IMG/VR virus record: IMGVR_UViG_3300030101_001006 | Location: 6,282 to 28,090 of that record | DNA from: a virus | Strand: one strand, 5' to 3' | DNA: 21,809 nucleotides | Part shown: piece after piece, positions 16,301-21,809 of the stretch | Layout of the letters: each line of letters begins with the position of its first letter | Position numbering within the stretch: the stretch's first letter is position 1 | Position numbers and translations under genes: made by a program | Notes under the pieces: generated by a model | What the model saw: only the letters and a program-made list of their open reading frames with translations | Told to the model about the DNA's origin: nothing | The model's database searches: none

Positions 16301-16860
16301 CCTATGGCTGGTCCTGTAATTTTTGACGAGACGCCCGTACCACTCAAGTCACGCTGCATCAGGGGCGGCAGGCTTGCATTCTCTTGTAGAAGAATTTGTT
16401 TAATTTCTTTTGCTGTGCGCGGTGTTTCACGGAAATTGAACAGAGGAATGTTAGGATCGGGTGTAAAATCAGAATTTAGGTTAAATTTGTTACCGTCTGA
16501 TCCCGGATTGTAACCCAGAGCAGTAGCAAGCTGTGTCCACTCCGGTCCCGGAGATTTCGTCATCTCTGGACCGAATGATGTGGTGTACTCGATGTTGCCA
16601 TTGCCGTCGCCCCACATGGCGGTGCGTACGCCAAGCGCACGTAGTTGATCCAGAGCCTTGCGGTCTGCCGCTGCTGCAGCTACTGCTATATCTTTCTGGC
16701 CTATGGAACTCTGCTTTGCCGCCTCTATGTCTATCGTGTCCTGCTTTTCTTGCGCCTTTGCAGCAGCCTCTGCCAGTTGTTTAGCAGCAGCAGCCTCTTT
16801 ATCTTTTTTACTACGGTATCCGCTGGCAACAAACAGTCCCAGTTCCAACAAACCACTCAT
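13348..16860 (-). CDS. large internal virion protein, 1170 residues
   Basis: Starts at 16860 with GAGGTAGAG just upstream and abuts the 1668-residue gene with one base between. It opens with a short apolar helix (LLELGLFVASGY) and a Lys/Ala/Gln-rich helix typical of coiled coil (about residues 18-75). Residues about 200-475 are rich in Thr, Val and Gly with alternating strands, and contain what looks like repeated modules (a Pro-containing strand, a helix, RGxSxxxI, a strand). The rest is mainly helical. No enzymatic motif is recognised. With the 1668- and 440-residue proteins it probably makes up the internal core or ejected proteins, as T7 gp14-gp16 do. That role is inferred from size, order and the apolar N-terminus. 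It could instead be an external structural protein, given its beta-rich centre. Confidence 0.75.
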   Translation of the reverse strand: MSGLLELGLFVASGYRSKKDKEAAAAKQLAEAAAKAQEKQDTIDIEAAKQSSIGQKDIAVAAAAADRKALDQLRALGVRTAMWGDGNGNIEYTTSFGPEMTKSPGPEWTQLATALGYNPGSDGNKFNLNSDFTPDPNIPLFNFRETPRTAKEIKQILLQENASLPPLMQRDLSGTGVSSKITGPAIGHTNRKNGPTIYSPENISVIRGYRTKQEYRTVDADNNIVQGTLTTVAPVARETGNKIETVSFTVTASGEKTGGEETVSEFTGIRRPVDSLKSETITAYFPKPGGGTETVPNLTDDSFTSELAKRGLSRDDIAFDRFSITRDRFTQEIIDKALKSSYSPPGVEVTKGVVDLVLPDDTVLTDQNPTDIAVIARERGISPSAITVVNKEATTVDGEITKTVTTSIKYGETRVAVGYITDANGRRVEVTAPTKAALENTFKGVAGFEYAGIGKRDSSGFVSLDGAVESREVELISGPDFTNVPIEDATEDQLDSMTSSRKGTVSPTTGEVSVTGSESTLLGEAKIAASMNVPMKIKGTDVHLGAPSELDMGVQLARMNRTLNADNLKQLAEEGQAAEYVNSFGPLVVSHLNMLDVQSKEQTGQSLFLNKSLAAHVKSVYPQIFAVPGMREYLVGIETTQVQDTVLSVSDRLANSGASSDVPVVAVTSTNEATIDEDNAIENPVESGSSTTVVGGNIPAKYASFVSNTLNPIFLAVNDGVQNRTNLDIISLMNKKYDRNGQPVMVDGVVAFERSQPILDAWINMSSKKLAGAGNKTMFTAFVDAANGSATKSADFQYFSREYIGSGESLSDLVTAVTPLIGGIVGDPMNGTSFIPPDLKAAAMRNGIGEFSTRVTDQQFQSLVGKQNSAYRVIDLSNKMINTLFDPDMNNGQGGYRGSVAVGDIELTVDGLFYLGNEALTRAKAALNMGDAEAFAREITGNLDDYVNSIYERHLETNPEALPPDNSPEAKLARQEIEGIINDIAAEAAGIKDDEVKRLYASRQLYIVSLAYELSATMQGGTGGRTISDQDVAIILKALRQKFTATPQSQTAVLEEIKLIAQDIATDMNYQMSQNPQEAAAYYFVKALSAVNNDPRGYHRAVNAGSIAARIRGAGPEGVKVDDQVIFDSLNMRRNNRPYDAKDNPNGKFESIDKIPPELLATTRKRLQGT

Positions 16861-16861
16861 G

Positions 16862-17407
16862 CTACTCTACCTCACCTTCAGGCGCGTTTAAAAACGAAGC
16901 AGGGGCTTCTGCTTGAGGATATACAACTCGTACCGACGCCTTCTTCTCTGCAGCCATACGTATATCTTCGTTTATTTTCTCATTCATAGCTTTGTACAGT
17001 TCCGGATTGCGGTCCTTTACAACGTTGAAGAAAGTCGCATCCTCGACTTCACCCTCAGATACCTCCGGATCAACAAACATTTGTGGCTCGAAACCAGCCT
17101 GCAAAGCCATGTCAACCAGCGCAATACCCAGCGCAGGCTTCATAAGTTCAGCAACGTCTGGGGTGACTGCTCCCGCCATGAACCCCTTGAAGGCAAGCTG
17201 TTCTACGATCTCTTCGACAGTGATACCGGCCAGCATCAGTTTGAGCATGTCGTCACGAGCAGGCCCATTCGACATCATCTCTAGCGCGTGATCGATAGCG
17301 TCATTCGGATTCGGAAACTGTGGCGGCTGCTCCCACTTCCATTTGCCGGGTGCGTCTGTAAGAGAGTTGCCCGGAGGAACGGCTAGGGCTGTGATTTTGT
17401 CCATCAT
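16862..17407 (-). CDS. hypothetical virion-associated protein, 181 residues
   Basis: Begins MMDK with the first ATG at 17407 overlapping the previous stop as ATGA and AAAGGA about ten bases upstream. It opens with a Pro/Trp-rich segment (ALAVPPGNSL, GKWKWEQPPQFPNP) and then helices, one with DMLKLMLAGITVEEIVEQLA and one with DVAELMKPALGIALVDMALQ, and ends in an acidic tail. I recall PPG...GKW.WE-like starts in virion gene clusters of other marine phages but know no function. One base separates it from the 1170-residue gene. A structural or chaperone role is inferred from the neighbours only. Confidence 0.75.
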   Translation of the reverse strand: MMDKITALAVPPGNSLTDAPGKWKWEQPPQFPNPNDAIDHALEMMSNGPARDDMLKLMLAGITVEEIVEQLAFKGFMAGAVTPDVAELMKPALGIALVDMALQAGFEPQMFVDPEVSEGEVEDATFFNVVKDRNPELYKAMNEKINEDIRMAAEKKASVRVVYPQAEAPASFLNAPEGEVE

Positions 17408-18018
17408 GCGCTTGTCAATCCTTTATACTGACGCCGTTTTGCGCTTGTAGTTTGTGCGAGTCCTGCAGTCGATACAGGTGAAGCTGTAGGTAATCTGGAA
17501 GCGGCAGGCAAACCCATCATCCGAACTTGTTTTGCAAGATATTGGCGCATTGCATCAGTCTGCAGAGCAGAAGAAACTTGCGTTCCGTTGCCAATCGGAA
17601 TCCTGCCAATCTGTCCCGGCTGGAAATTAGTGTCAGTCCGAATTCCGGTTGCTGTTATCTTGCCGGGGGTAATCGCTTGATCAAAACGTTGTGCCGCACT
17701 TAGACTCTGCACTGCCCCTATAGCTGCCTCTGCATCACTAGACTGGCCTATGCCCAAGAAGCTGCCGGTTTCCGTAATTGCTTTGCCTAGTGTAGACTGT
17801 CCGAACGAGGTGTTTTGAAAGGGTGTTATATTGAACTTGTTAAATACCTTTCCGGCAAAAGTATCATCAGTGTATGATGCACCTACGTAATCTCCTGCAC
17901 CGCCGTAGCCACCTAAACTTTGCTCTCCAAAAAGGTACCGACTGCCGAAATATCCTGTAGCAGCTAGTGCCGCTATCTTTAAGGTTTTGCCACCTACAAG
18001 CTTTGACAACCAACTCAT
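17404..18018 (-). CDS. virion-associated protein with N-terminal hydrophobic helix, 204 residues
   Basis: GGAG about eight bases before the ATG at 18018, and three bases after the stop of the 440-residue gene. The N-terminus has a basic start and an apolar stretch (TLKIAALAATGYFGSRYLFG), which could be a membrane-active helix; no signal-peptidase site is evident. The rest is Gly/Ser/Thr/Ala-rich, low in charge and probably extended, ending in a basic tail (SAKRRQYKGLTSA). I recognise no family. In podoviruses a small protein with such a helix among the internal virion genes may be an ejected pore component (compare T7 gp14), but this is inference. Confidence 0.75.
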   Translation of the reverse strand: MSWLSKLVGGKTLKIAALAATGYFGSRYLFGEQSLGGYGGAGDYVGASYTDDTFAGKVFNKFNITPFQNTSFGQSTLGKAITETGSFLGIGQSSDAEAAIGAVQSLSAAQRFDQAITPGKITATGIRTDTNFQPGQIGRIPIGNGTQVSSALQTDAMRQYLAKQVRMMGLPAASRLPTASPVSTAGLAQTTSAKRRQYKGLTSA

Positions 18019-18021
18019 CGC

Positions 18022-19344
18022 TTATCTCCAGATTTTATCGATTATTTCGTGCTTTAGGAAGTCGTCATACTTTTTATCGTATGCTGCCTCATTCGCAGCG
18101 ATAGCCGCAGCCTGCATGGCGGCATTGTGTGCGCGATCTTTTGCGTTCTCTGAAATCTTCATAGTCCACGCAGCCTTGTCGCGATAACGCTGCCAGAGAG
18201 CGTTAAGAGCATTTTGCTGAATACCCAGAAGGTTCAGAGCGTTCTGCCTGTTTGCTTCGTTCTGTGCTGCAGTGTTCCGTGTGTTTACTGTACGACGCCA
18301 CACGGCGTTGCTTTGATCGATCTCAAGCTGCATGTTAGCGTTAAACTGATCGGCTGCTGTTTCCATCTGTGCATTGAACTGTGCGATTGCAACCTTCTGA
18401 TTCGAGTTAAACTGTTTTACAGCGATATCGCGGTTGATGTTTGATGCCTCAATAGATGCACCCATCTCTGCAAAAAACTGATTTATTTCGTTTTCAGACT
18501 TAGCGTTAAACTGCTTGGCCGCATTGTCTGCGGCTTGATCAGACAGGAGTGTCTGCAGTTTAGCCTGATATGTAAGGGTATTGGATTGCTGCTCATTCGT
18601 TACGTTTTGCATATCCATAGACAGAAATGCTTTGGCGTTATTTACTGCAGCCTGTTGGCGGTTGTTGAGATTTGCCATATCCATCTGCAGGACAGCGGCG
18701 GCGTTTTGCAGAGCGGCCTGCTGTTCATTGTTCAGGTTCTGTAGCTGAATCGTGGCGTACTTTTGTGCATCCTGTGCAGCAATCGGTATGCCCGACTCCA
18801 TCATAGCCTGCATCGTCGCTGCTGCAGCCATAGAGGACGAACCCAAGCCACGAGACTGCATAACAGCAGTGACCTTGCGAACGGCAGGAGCGGCCCACGC
18901 AGGTGGAGGACCCCCCTCTTCAATGCCCTTGAACAACTCTGCCAGTTGATAGCGAGTGGTTGCGCGAGGGTCGAGTTCCTGAGTGGCGGCTTCGGCAAGG
19001 GCTTCTTTGGATACGACACCCTGTGCCGCAGTCATAATTGACCCTTCTGACAGTTGCCCCTTCGCTGCTTTTGCTTTGCCTACATCGTCTGCTTTTGTAG
19101 AAACGTAGGATGCAGCATCAAATTCTTTAGGCTTTCCTTGATCCGTAGATACTATAGCGTCAGGCGTTTTTACTTTAGTGGGAGCATCGATTTTCTTATC
19201 AGCAGTGGTCAGGAGTTCATCAGTTTGAACTTCTTGATCTTCAGACTCTATCTTAGTGCCTTCGGGCATTTCAGTCGCAGTGGACTGCTTTTCCATAGCT
19301 TTGACGGCAGCTTTATCTTTTTCTGAAATATTCTCGTTGGCCAT
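18022..19344 (-). CDS. virion protein with 22- and 11-residue helical repeats, 440 residues
   Basis: The N-terminal 75 or so residues are charged and disordered (MANENISEKDKAAVKAMEKQ onward). A short Pro/Ala region follows (GGPPPAWAAPAVRKV), then a long Gln/Asn/Ala-rich helical part. Residues 202-267 form three 22-residue repeats (QNLNNEQQ, ANLNNRQQ, QNVTNEQQ), and residues 277-375 form nine consecutive 11-residue repeats with QFN near each start (KQFNAKSENEI, AQFNAQMETAA, DQFNANMQLEI). The 11-residue period predicts a long straight or right-handed helical bundle rather than a heptad coiled coil. Placed upstream of the other large virion proteins, it is probably a structural or ejected protein. 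No enzyme motif is seen. The ATG at 19344 is two bases after the previous stop; its Shine-Dalgarno (GGGAA) is weak, so it may be coupled. Confidence 0.82.
   Translation of the reverse strand: MANENISEKDKAAVKAMEKQSTATEMPEGTKIESEDQEVQTDELLTTADKKIDAPTKVKTPDAIVSTDQGKPKEFDAASYVSTKADDVGKAKAAKGQLSEGSIMTAAQGVVSKEALAEAATQELDPRATTRYQLAELFKGIEEGGPPPAWAAPAVRKVTAVMQSRGLGSSSMAAAATMQAMMESGIPIAAQDAQKYATIQLQNLNNEQQAALQNAAAVLQMDMANLNNRQQAAVNNAKAFLSMDMQNVTNEQQSNTLTYQAKLQTLLSDQAADNAAKQFNAKSENEINQFFAEMGASIEASNINRDIAVKQFNSNQKVAIAQFNAQMETAADQFNANMQLEIDQSNAVWRRTVNTRNTAAQNEANRQNALNLLGIQQNALNALWQRYRDKAAWTMKISENAKDRAHNAAMQAAAIAANEAAYDKKYDDFLKHEIIDKIWR
18220..18741 (-). repeat. in-frame 66-bp and 33-bp coding repeats (22- and 11-residue) in the 440-residue virion protein
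   Basis: Three 22-residue units (residues 202-223, 224-245, 246-267), a nine-residue link, then nine 11-residue units (277-375). The first two 22-mers end in QMDM and SMDM; most hendecads begin with x-Q-F-N or x-x-x-N and close with I, V or A. Identity is at protein level; the DNA copies have diverged, so this is an old repeat, not a recent expansion. Confidence 0.85.
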
Positions 19345-19345
19345 A

Positions 19346-19546
19346 CTAATTCATTCCCATAAATACTGTGACCACCATCGCAACCACCATAATCGTACTA
19401 CCCATAATCATTGCTTCAAGACGCCACATGCGCTTGTCTAAACTCTCTAGCTTCTCTTGCACAGCGGCATACCGGATGGCGCACTCTTTCTCGTGCGCTT
19501 CCAGTTCCATCTGTGTCTTGAGTACGGGTTCCATCGTCAGCTTCAT
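19346..19546 (-). CDS. small coiled-coil plus single-TM protein, XhlA/holin-like
   Basis: A 66-residue protein with an N-terminal charged helix (ELEAHEKECAIRYAAVQEKL, then ESLDKRMWRLE) and one C-terminal membrane segment of about 19 residues (IMGSTIMVVAMVVTVFMGM). Coiled coil followed by a C-terminal TM is the layout of XhlA, which works with holins, and of some class III holins and spanin-like proteins. It might therefore take part in lysis, but no endolysin is seen beside it, so a virion or membrane-anchor role is equally open. The ATG overlaps the previous stop by one base (TGATG); an internal ATG four codons on is possible. The stop TAG is one base before the next ATG. Confidence 0.75.
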   Translation of the reverse strand: MKLTMEPVLKTQMELEAHEKECAIRYAAVQEKLESLDKRMWRLEAMIMGSTIMVVAMVVTVFMGMN

Positions 19547-19788
19547 CAGGATGCTTTATAAGCCTTACCGTCGCTGATTGCTTTTGTCGTAGCCGCCATG
19601 TCCTCAGAACCCCAGTCGGTCATTGCCTTCATAAGTTCAAGGTGTCCCACATTGCGGTCAACACAAGCCTGACGGTCAGCGGCATCTTCGTCTGCCATCT
19701 GAGAGCCAGCGATTACAGCGTTGATAAGGTCAACCGAATGACCCATAGCCGTGTAGTCTTGTGCGAGTTCTTCTGTTGTTCGTGCCAT
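19546..19788 (-). CDS. hypothetical protein, 80 residues
   Basis: A small, mostly helical acidic protein with a good ribosome site (GAGGAG, about eight bases before the ATG at 19788). It has several Ala/Asp-rich helices (EELAQDYTAMG, then INAVIAGSQMADEDAADRQA, then HLELMKAMTDWGSEDMAATT). I recall similar short proteins near tail-fibre genes in marine phages but no known function. It lies between the S74 fibre and the TM protein and overlaps the latter by one base, so it belongs to the same operon. A fibre accessory role is a guess. Confidence 0.75.
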   Translation of the reverse strand: MARTTEELAQDYTAMGHSVDLINAVIAGSQMADEDAADRQACVDRNVGHLELMKAMTDWGSEDMAATTKAISDGKAYKAS

Positions 19789-19799
19789 AGGTTTCTCCT

Positions 19800-21596
19800 C
19801 TATTCGGCTTCAAGTGCTGCAACTTTCGTTTCCAGCGTTTCAATGCGGGTCATTGCTTCTTGCAGGGCTTTGACAGCTTTCATGTAGAGGATGCTGTATT
19901 TTAAAGCCTTAGTCGTAGTGCCTAAGTCATTGTTGTCTTCGTCTACGTCAGGTGTCTCAATGACAAGTCCTGACATCCCGGCTGTTTCGACTTCCTGTGC
20001 AACAAGGCCAAGACGCCACAAAGCATCGCTGTCGCCTTTATTGGCAACATCCTCTTTCATCTTGTATTTGCGGACGATTAGCGCCTTGATGTCATCCCAC
20101 TGTGAAGAAGCATCAGCAATCTGTTCTTTTACTTTCTGGTCGGAAATTGCGCCATAACTGTTGTCGTGGTTCTGAACATCGCCATCGTTTAAGATACGCA
20201 TCCTTGTTGCAGCGCCATCTCTACACTCAAAGAAATTTTTGTTGCCGTTGTCGTCTGAATTGTTCAGGAAACGAACCAGCAAACCATTTGGGCCTGTTGA
20301 TGCTTTGTTTTCAATGATAGCCCCATAGGCGTTAGAAGTATTCCCGTGAAACTGCCAATCACCACTTGAACGAAAATACGCACGGGCATTGCCATCGCCA
20401 TCTGACAGCACGATGTTGTTGTCGGATGTGCGGATGTCTAGACTGTCTTGATTGCCGTTATAGCTGCCGATGATGGTGTTCTTTGAGCCAGTGGTCACTG
20501 TGCTACCACATGAACGACCTAGAAAAGCATTGTAGGTGCCTTCGGTCATCGCACCAGCGGCGTTGTAGCCGATAACAGTGTTTTGACTTCCAGTTGTTAT
20601 AGCATCGCCAGCTTCCCCCCCAACAGCCACGTTTTCCGTGCCAGTGGTGTTTGATTTTAATGCCCGATAACCTATGCCCGTGTTGTTGCTTGCCGTAGTA
20701 TTTGCCTTCAATGCCTCAAAGCCTACCGCAACATGACTAGACCCTGTAGTGTTTGTCGTGAGTGATGAGGTGCCAACAGCAGTGCTTTGATTTCCGGTAG
20801 TGTTTGCAGTTAATGCGGCATATCCAAAAGCACTGCTTTGGTCGCCAGTAGTGTTAGCGTCAAGGGATTCATACCCGACTGCCGTTAGCTTGGTTCCAGT
20901 GGTATTTGTTAATAACGCAGAGTGGCCCACTGCAACATTGTCAGATGCAGTAGTGTTTGCGCCAAGTGCGTTGACGCCGATTGCTATGTTGGTTGTGCCG
21001 GATGTGTTTGCATCAAGTGCGCCTTTTCCAACGGCCACGTTGCTTCCGCCAGTGGTGTTAAGGAGAAGAGCATCACCACCCACCGCCGTATTATTTGCAC
21101 CCGTAGTAGTATCACGCAATGCACGATATCCGATGCCAGTGTTTTCTACCGCTGTAGTATTAGATTTTACAGCATGGCGGCCGACTGCTGTAATTCTGCC
21201 CGTAGTGTTTGCGCCACCAGCGTCGATGCCCACTGCTACCGATTCTGCACCAGTAGTATTTGCATCTAATGCGCCAAAGCCGATAGCCACGTTGCTTTCG
21301 CCAGTGGTGTTAAGAACAAGAGCATTGTAGCCAACCGCAGTATTGCTGTTTGCGGAAGTGTTTGACCCAAGTGCATTACGTCCGACTGCTGTATTGTTGG
21401 CACCGCCTTCGTTATCAGACAGCGCATTGTTACCAATCGCAGTGTTAGCCCCACCGCTCAGACTACCGTCATCAAGTGCCTGATTACCCAGTGCGACGTT
21501 CTCTGTGCCTGTCGGAAAGTTGCCGTCCAGCTTGATTGAACCGCCGTCTATAGAAAGCGTCTTATGTTGGTCTGCTAAATCTCTTGCGCGTGTCAT
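19800..21596 (-). CDS. tail fibre / spike with 17-residue repeats and C-terminal Peptidase_S74 chaperone domain
   Basis: Receptor-binding fibre candidate of 598 residues. After a short N-terminus (MTRARDLADQHKTLS) come about 21 tandem repeats of about 17 residues (consensus N-x-A-V-G-Y-x-A-L-x-x-N-T-T-G), residues about 31-388, which should fold as a trimeric beta-structure, loosely like YadA-type heads. A linker follows, then the S74 intramolecular chaperone from S485 (AISDQKVKEQI, related to the usual SDxRLKxxI) to a long C-terminal coiled coil (LQEAMTRIETLETKVAALEAE). Such domains help the trimer fold and cut themselves off. I chose ATG 21596 because it overlaps the previous stop as ATGA with GAGGAG 11 bases upstream; a GTG at 21608 falls inside that Shine-Dalgarno. 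Confidence 0.9.
   Translation of the reverse strand: MTRARDLADQHKTLSIDGGSIKLDGNFPTGTENVALGNQALDDGSLSGGANTAIGNNALSDNEGGANNTAVGRNALGSNTSANSNTAVGYNALVLNTTGESNVAIGFGALDANTTGAESVAVGIDAGGANTTGRITAVGRHAVKSNTTAVENTGIGYRALRDTTTGANNTAVGGDALLLNTTGGSNVAVGKGALDANTSGTTNIAIGVNALGANTTASDNVAVGHSALLTNTTGTKLTAVGYESLDANTTGDQSSAFGYAALTANTTGNQSTAVGTSSLTTNTTGSSHVAVGFEALKANTTASNNTGIGYRALKSNTTGTENVAVGGEAGDAITTGSQNTVIGYNAAGAMTEGTYNAFLGRSCGSTVTTGSKNTIIGSYNGNQDSLDIRTSDNNIVLSDGDGNARAYFRSSGDWQFHGNTSNAYGAIIENKASTGPNGLLVRFLNNSDDNGNKNFFECRDGAATRMRILNDGDVQNHDNSYGAISDQKVKEQIADASSQWDDIKALIVRKYKMKEDVANKGDSDALWRLGLVAQEVETAGMSGLVIETPDVDEDNNDLGTTTKALKYSILYMKAVKALQEAMTRIETLETKVAALEAE
21036..21073 (-). repeat. copy A of a 38-bp near-identical direct repeat within the fibre array
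   Basis: These 38 bases differ from copy B, exactly 252 bp away, at only three positions (two in the codon after GTTAAG and one at a third codon position). 252 bp is five repeat units less one codon, so recombination between them would keep the frame. Confidence 0.8.
21288..21325 (-). repeat. copy B of the 38-bp near-identical direct repeat within the fibre array
   Basis: Partner of the copy at 21036-21073. The flanks are also similar (for example TTTGCATC...TGCGCC on one side), which makes this the closest pair that I could see in the array. Confidence 0.8.
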
Positions 21597-21809
21597 CGTA
21601 TCAACCACTCCTCTACATCACTGGATATGTCACGCAGTTTAATCCACCTGTCGCCAGTAGGCTGACCTTTACGCATACGCAACTTACCCATCATGCCAAC
21701 AGCATCCCACTCCTTGCGTTCTTCTCTGGGGATATAGGTAACAGATGGGTCAAAACTACTGCTTTCTTTCGGCCTTGTCTGATTTGATGTGACCACTGCA
21801 TCGTCTGGG
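21593..21809 (-). CDS. C-terminal end of a fibre-like protein with Peptidase_G2-type self-cleaving domain (cut by window edge)
   Basis: Reads in from the right edge; about 71 residues are visible. SFDPSVTYIPREERKEWDAV, then GMMGKLRMRKGQPTG, then RWIKLRDISSDVEEWLIR match, as I know it, the end of the Peptidase_G2 / IMC autoproteolytic domain found on phage appendage proteins: PSYDPS, a YxPREER helix, EWDAVGLxGKxR. This domain directs trimerisation and cuts itself off. Its start and N-terminal domains are outside the window. The stop TGA overlaps the ATG of the S74 fibre by four bases, so two fibre-type genes are translationally coupled. The GTG at 21796 is probably an internal Val codon, not a start. 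Confidence 0.8.
   Translation of the reverse strand, partial: PDDAVVTSNQTRPKESSSFDPSVTYIPREERKEWDAVGMMGKLRMRKGQPTGDRWIKLRDISSDVEEWLIR

Larger units (their letters stand above)
20433..21506 (-). repeat. array of about 21 in-frame ~51-bp repeats in the fibre gene
   Basis: The consecutive units encode 16-20 (mostly 17) residues each, with the core A-V/I-G, an A-L pair and N-T-T-G. Higher-order relatedness is visible. Units 7-9 resemble units 16-18 (both pass through NTGIGYRAL and VAVGG), and units 4-5 resemble 9-10 (both end in LLLNTTG/LVLNTTG and pass through GALDANT). This suggests growth by block duplication as well as by single units. Confidence 0.9.

Noticed and set aside
20800-21330. + strand open frame of 176 codons opposite the fibre repeats
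   Set aside because: Its repeats (VVFA-type) are only the mirror of the 51-bp coding repeats; open because the repeat unit lacks stops in that frame.
20433-21506. Could the regular array be a CRISPR?
   Set aside because: Units vary throughout, there are no constant repeats with unique spacers, and all units stay in frame with a fibre protein ending in an S74 domain.
21596-21608. GTG at 21608 as start of the S74 fibre
   Set aside because: It overlaps the GAGGAG ribosome site itself; ATG 21596 has that site upstream and the ATGA overlap with the previous stop.
1-21809. tRNA genes, integrase, attachment sites or insertion sequences
   Set aside because: I looked for cloverleaf-like stretches in the few non-coding bases and for transposase or recombinase motifs in the proteins and saw none; non-coding gaps are all under 50 bp.

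Overview
The window is the replication and virion half of a tailed-phage genome, most likely a marine podovirus. Genes are packed with almost no intergenic DNA, many neighbours overlap by 1 to 26 nt, base composition is balanced, and no cellular, tRNA or rRNA gene is seen. The gene set recalls the HMO-2011 type of marine podoviruses, known from SAR116, roseobacters and SAR11: a family A DNA polymerase carrying a DnaJ-like zinc element, T7-type endonuclease I, MazG, DUF3310, B12-dependent ribonucleotide reductase, and a set of very large virion proteins. That assignment is from memory of the published type and was not checked by a search.

Left arm (1-8042, all + strand): DNA replication and nucleotide supply. 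In order it holds the 3' part of a family A DNA polymerase, a probable ssDNA-binding protein with an acidic tail, a PD-(D/E)XK exonuclease with a Cas4/AddB-like iron-sulfur cysteine set, a small unknown protein, T7-type endonuclease I, an acidic small protein, MazG, a DUF3310 protein, a compact class II (adenosylcobalamin) ribonucleotide reductase, a 46-residue protein, a T5orf172/GIY-YIG-like protein, a second PD-(D/E)XK protein and a small unknown. Together these would break down host DNA, resolve junctions, recycle nucleotides into dNTPs and copy the phage genome. The order suggests a single co-transcribed run whose promoter lies to the left of the window.

The two arms converge at 8039-8042, where the stop codons of opposing genes overlap and no clear terminator is seen.

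Right arm (8039-21809, all - strand, read from right to left): virion genes. From upstream to downstream these are the end of a fibre-like protein with a Peptidase_G2-type self-cleaving C-terminus, a 17-residue-repeat fibre ending in a Peptidase_S74 chaperone domain, an 80-residue unknown, a 66-residue coiled-coil plus single-TM protein (XhlA/holin-like), a 440-residue protein built on 22- and 11-residue helical repeats, a 204-residue protein with an N-terminal hydrophobic helix, a 181-residue protein, two giant proteins (1170 and 1668 residues, probably internal/ejection proteins), and a very Met- and Lys-rich 96-residue protein. Their promoter lies beyond the right edge. No terminase, portal, capsid, RNA polymerase, integrase or endolysin is seen, so those must lie outside the window.

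The most interesting items are the zinc element in the polymerase, the long overlap and two competing starts at endonuclease I, the hendecad-repeat virion protein, the two adjacent fibres with different self-cleaving C-terminal domains, and the Met/Lys-rich protein ending the virion operon.
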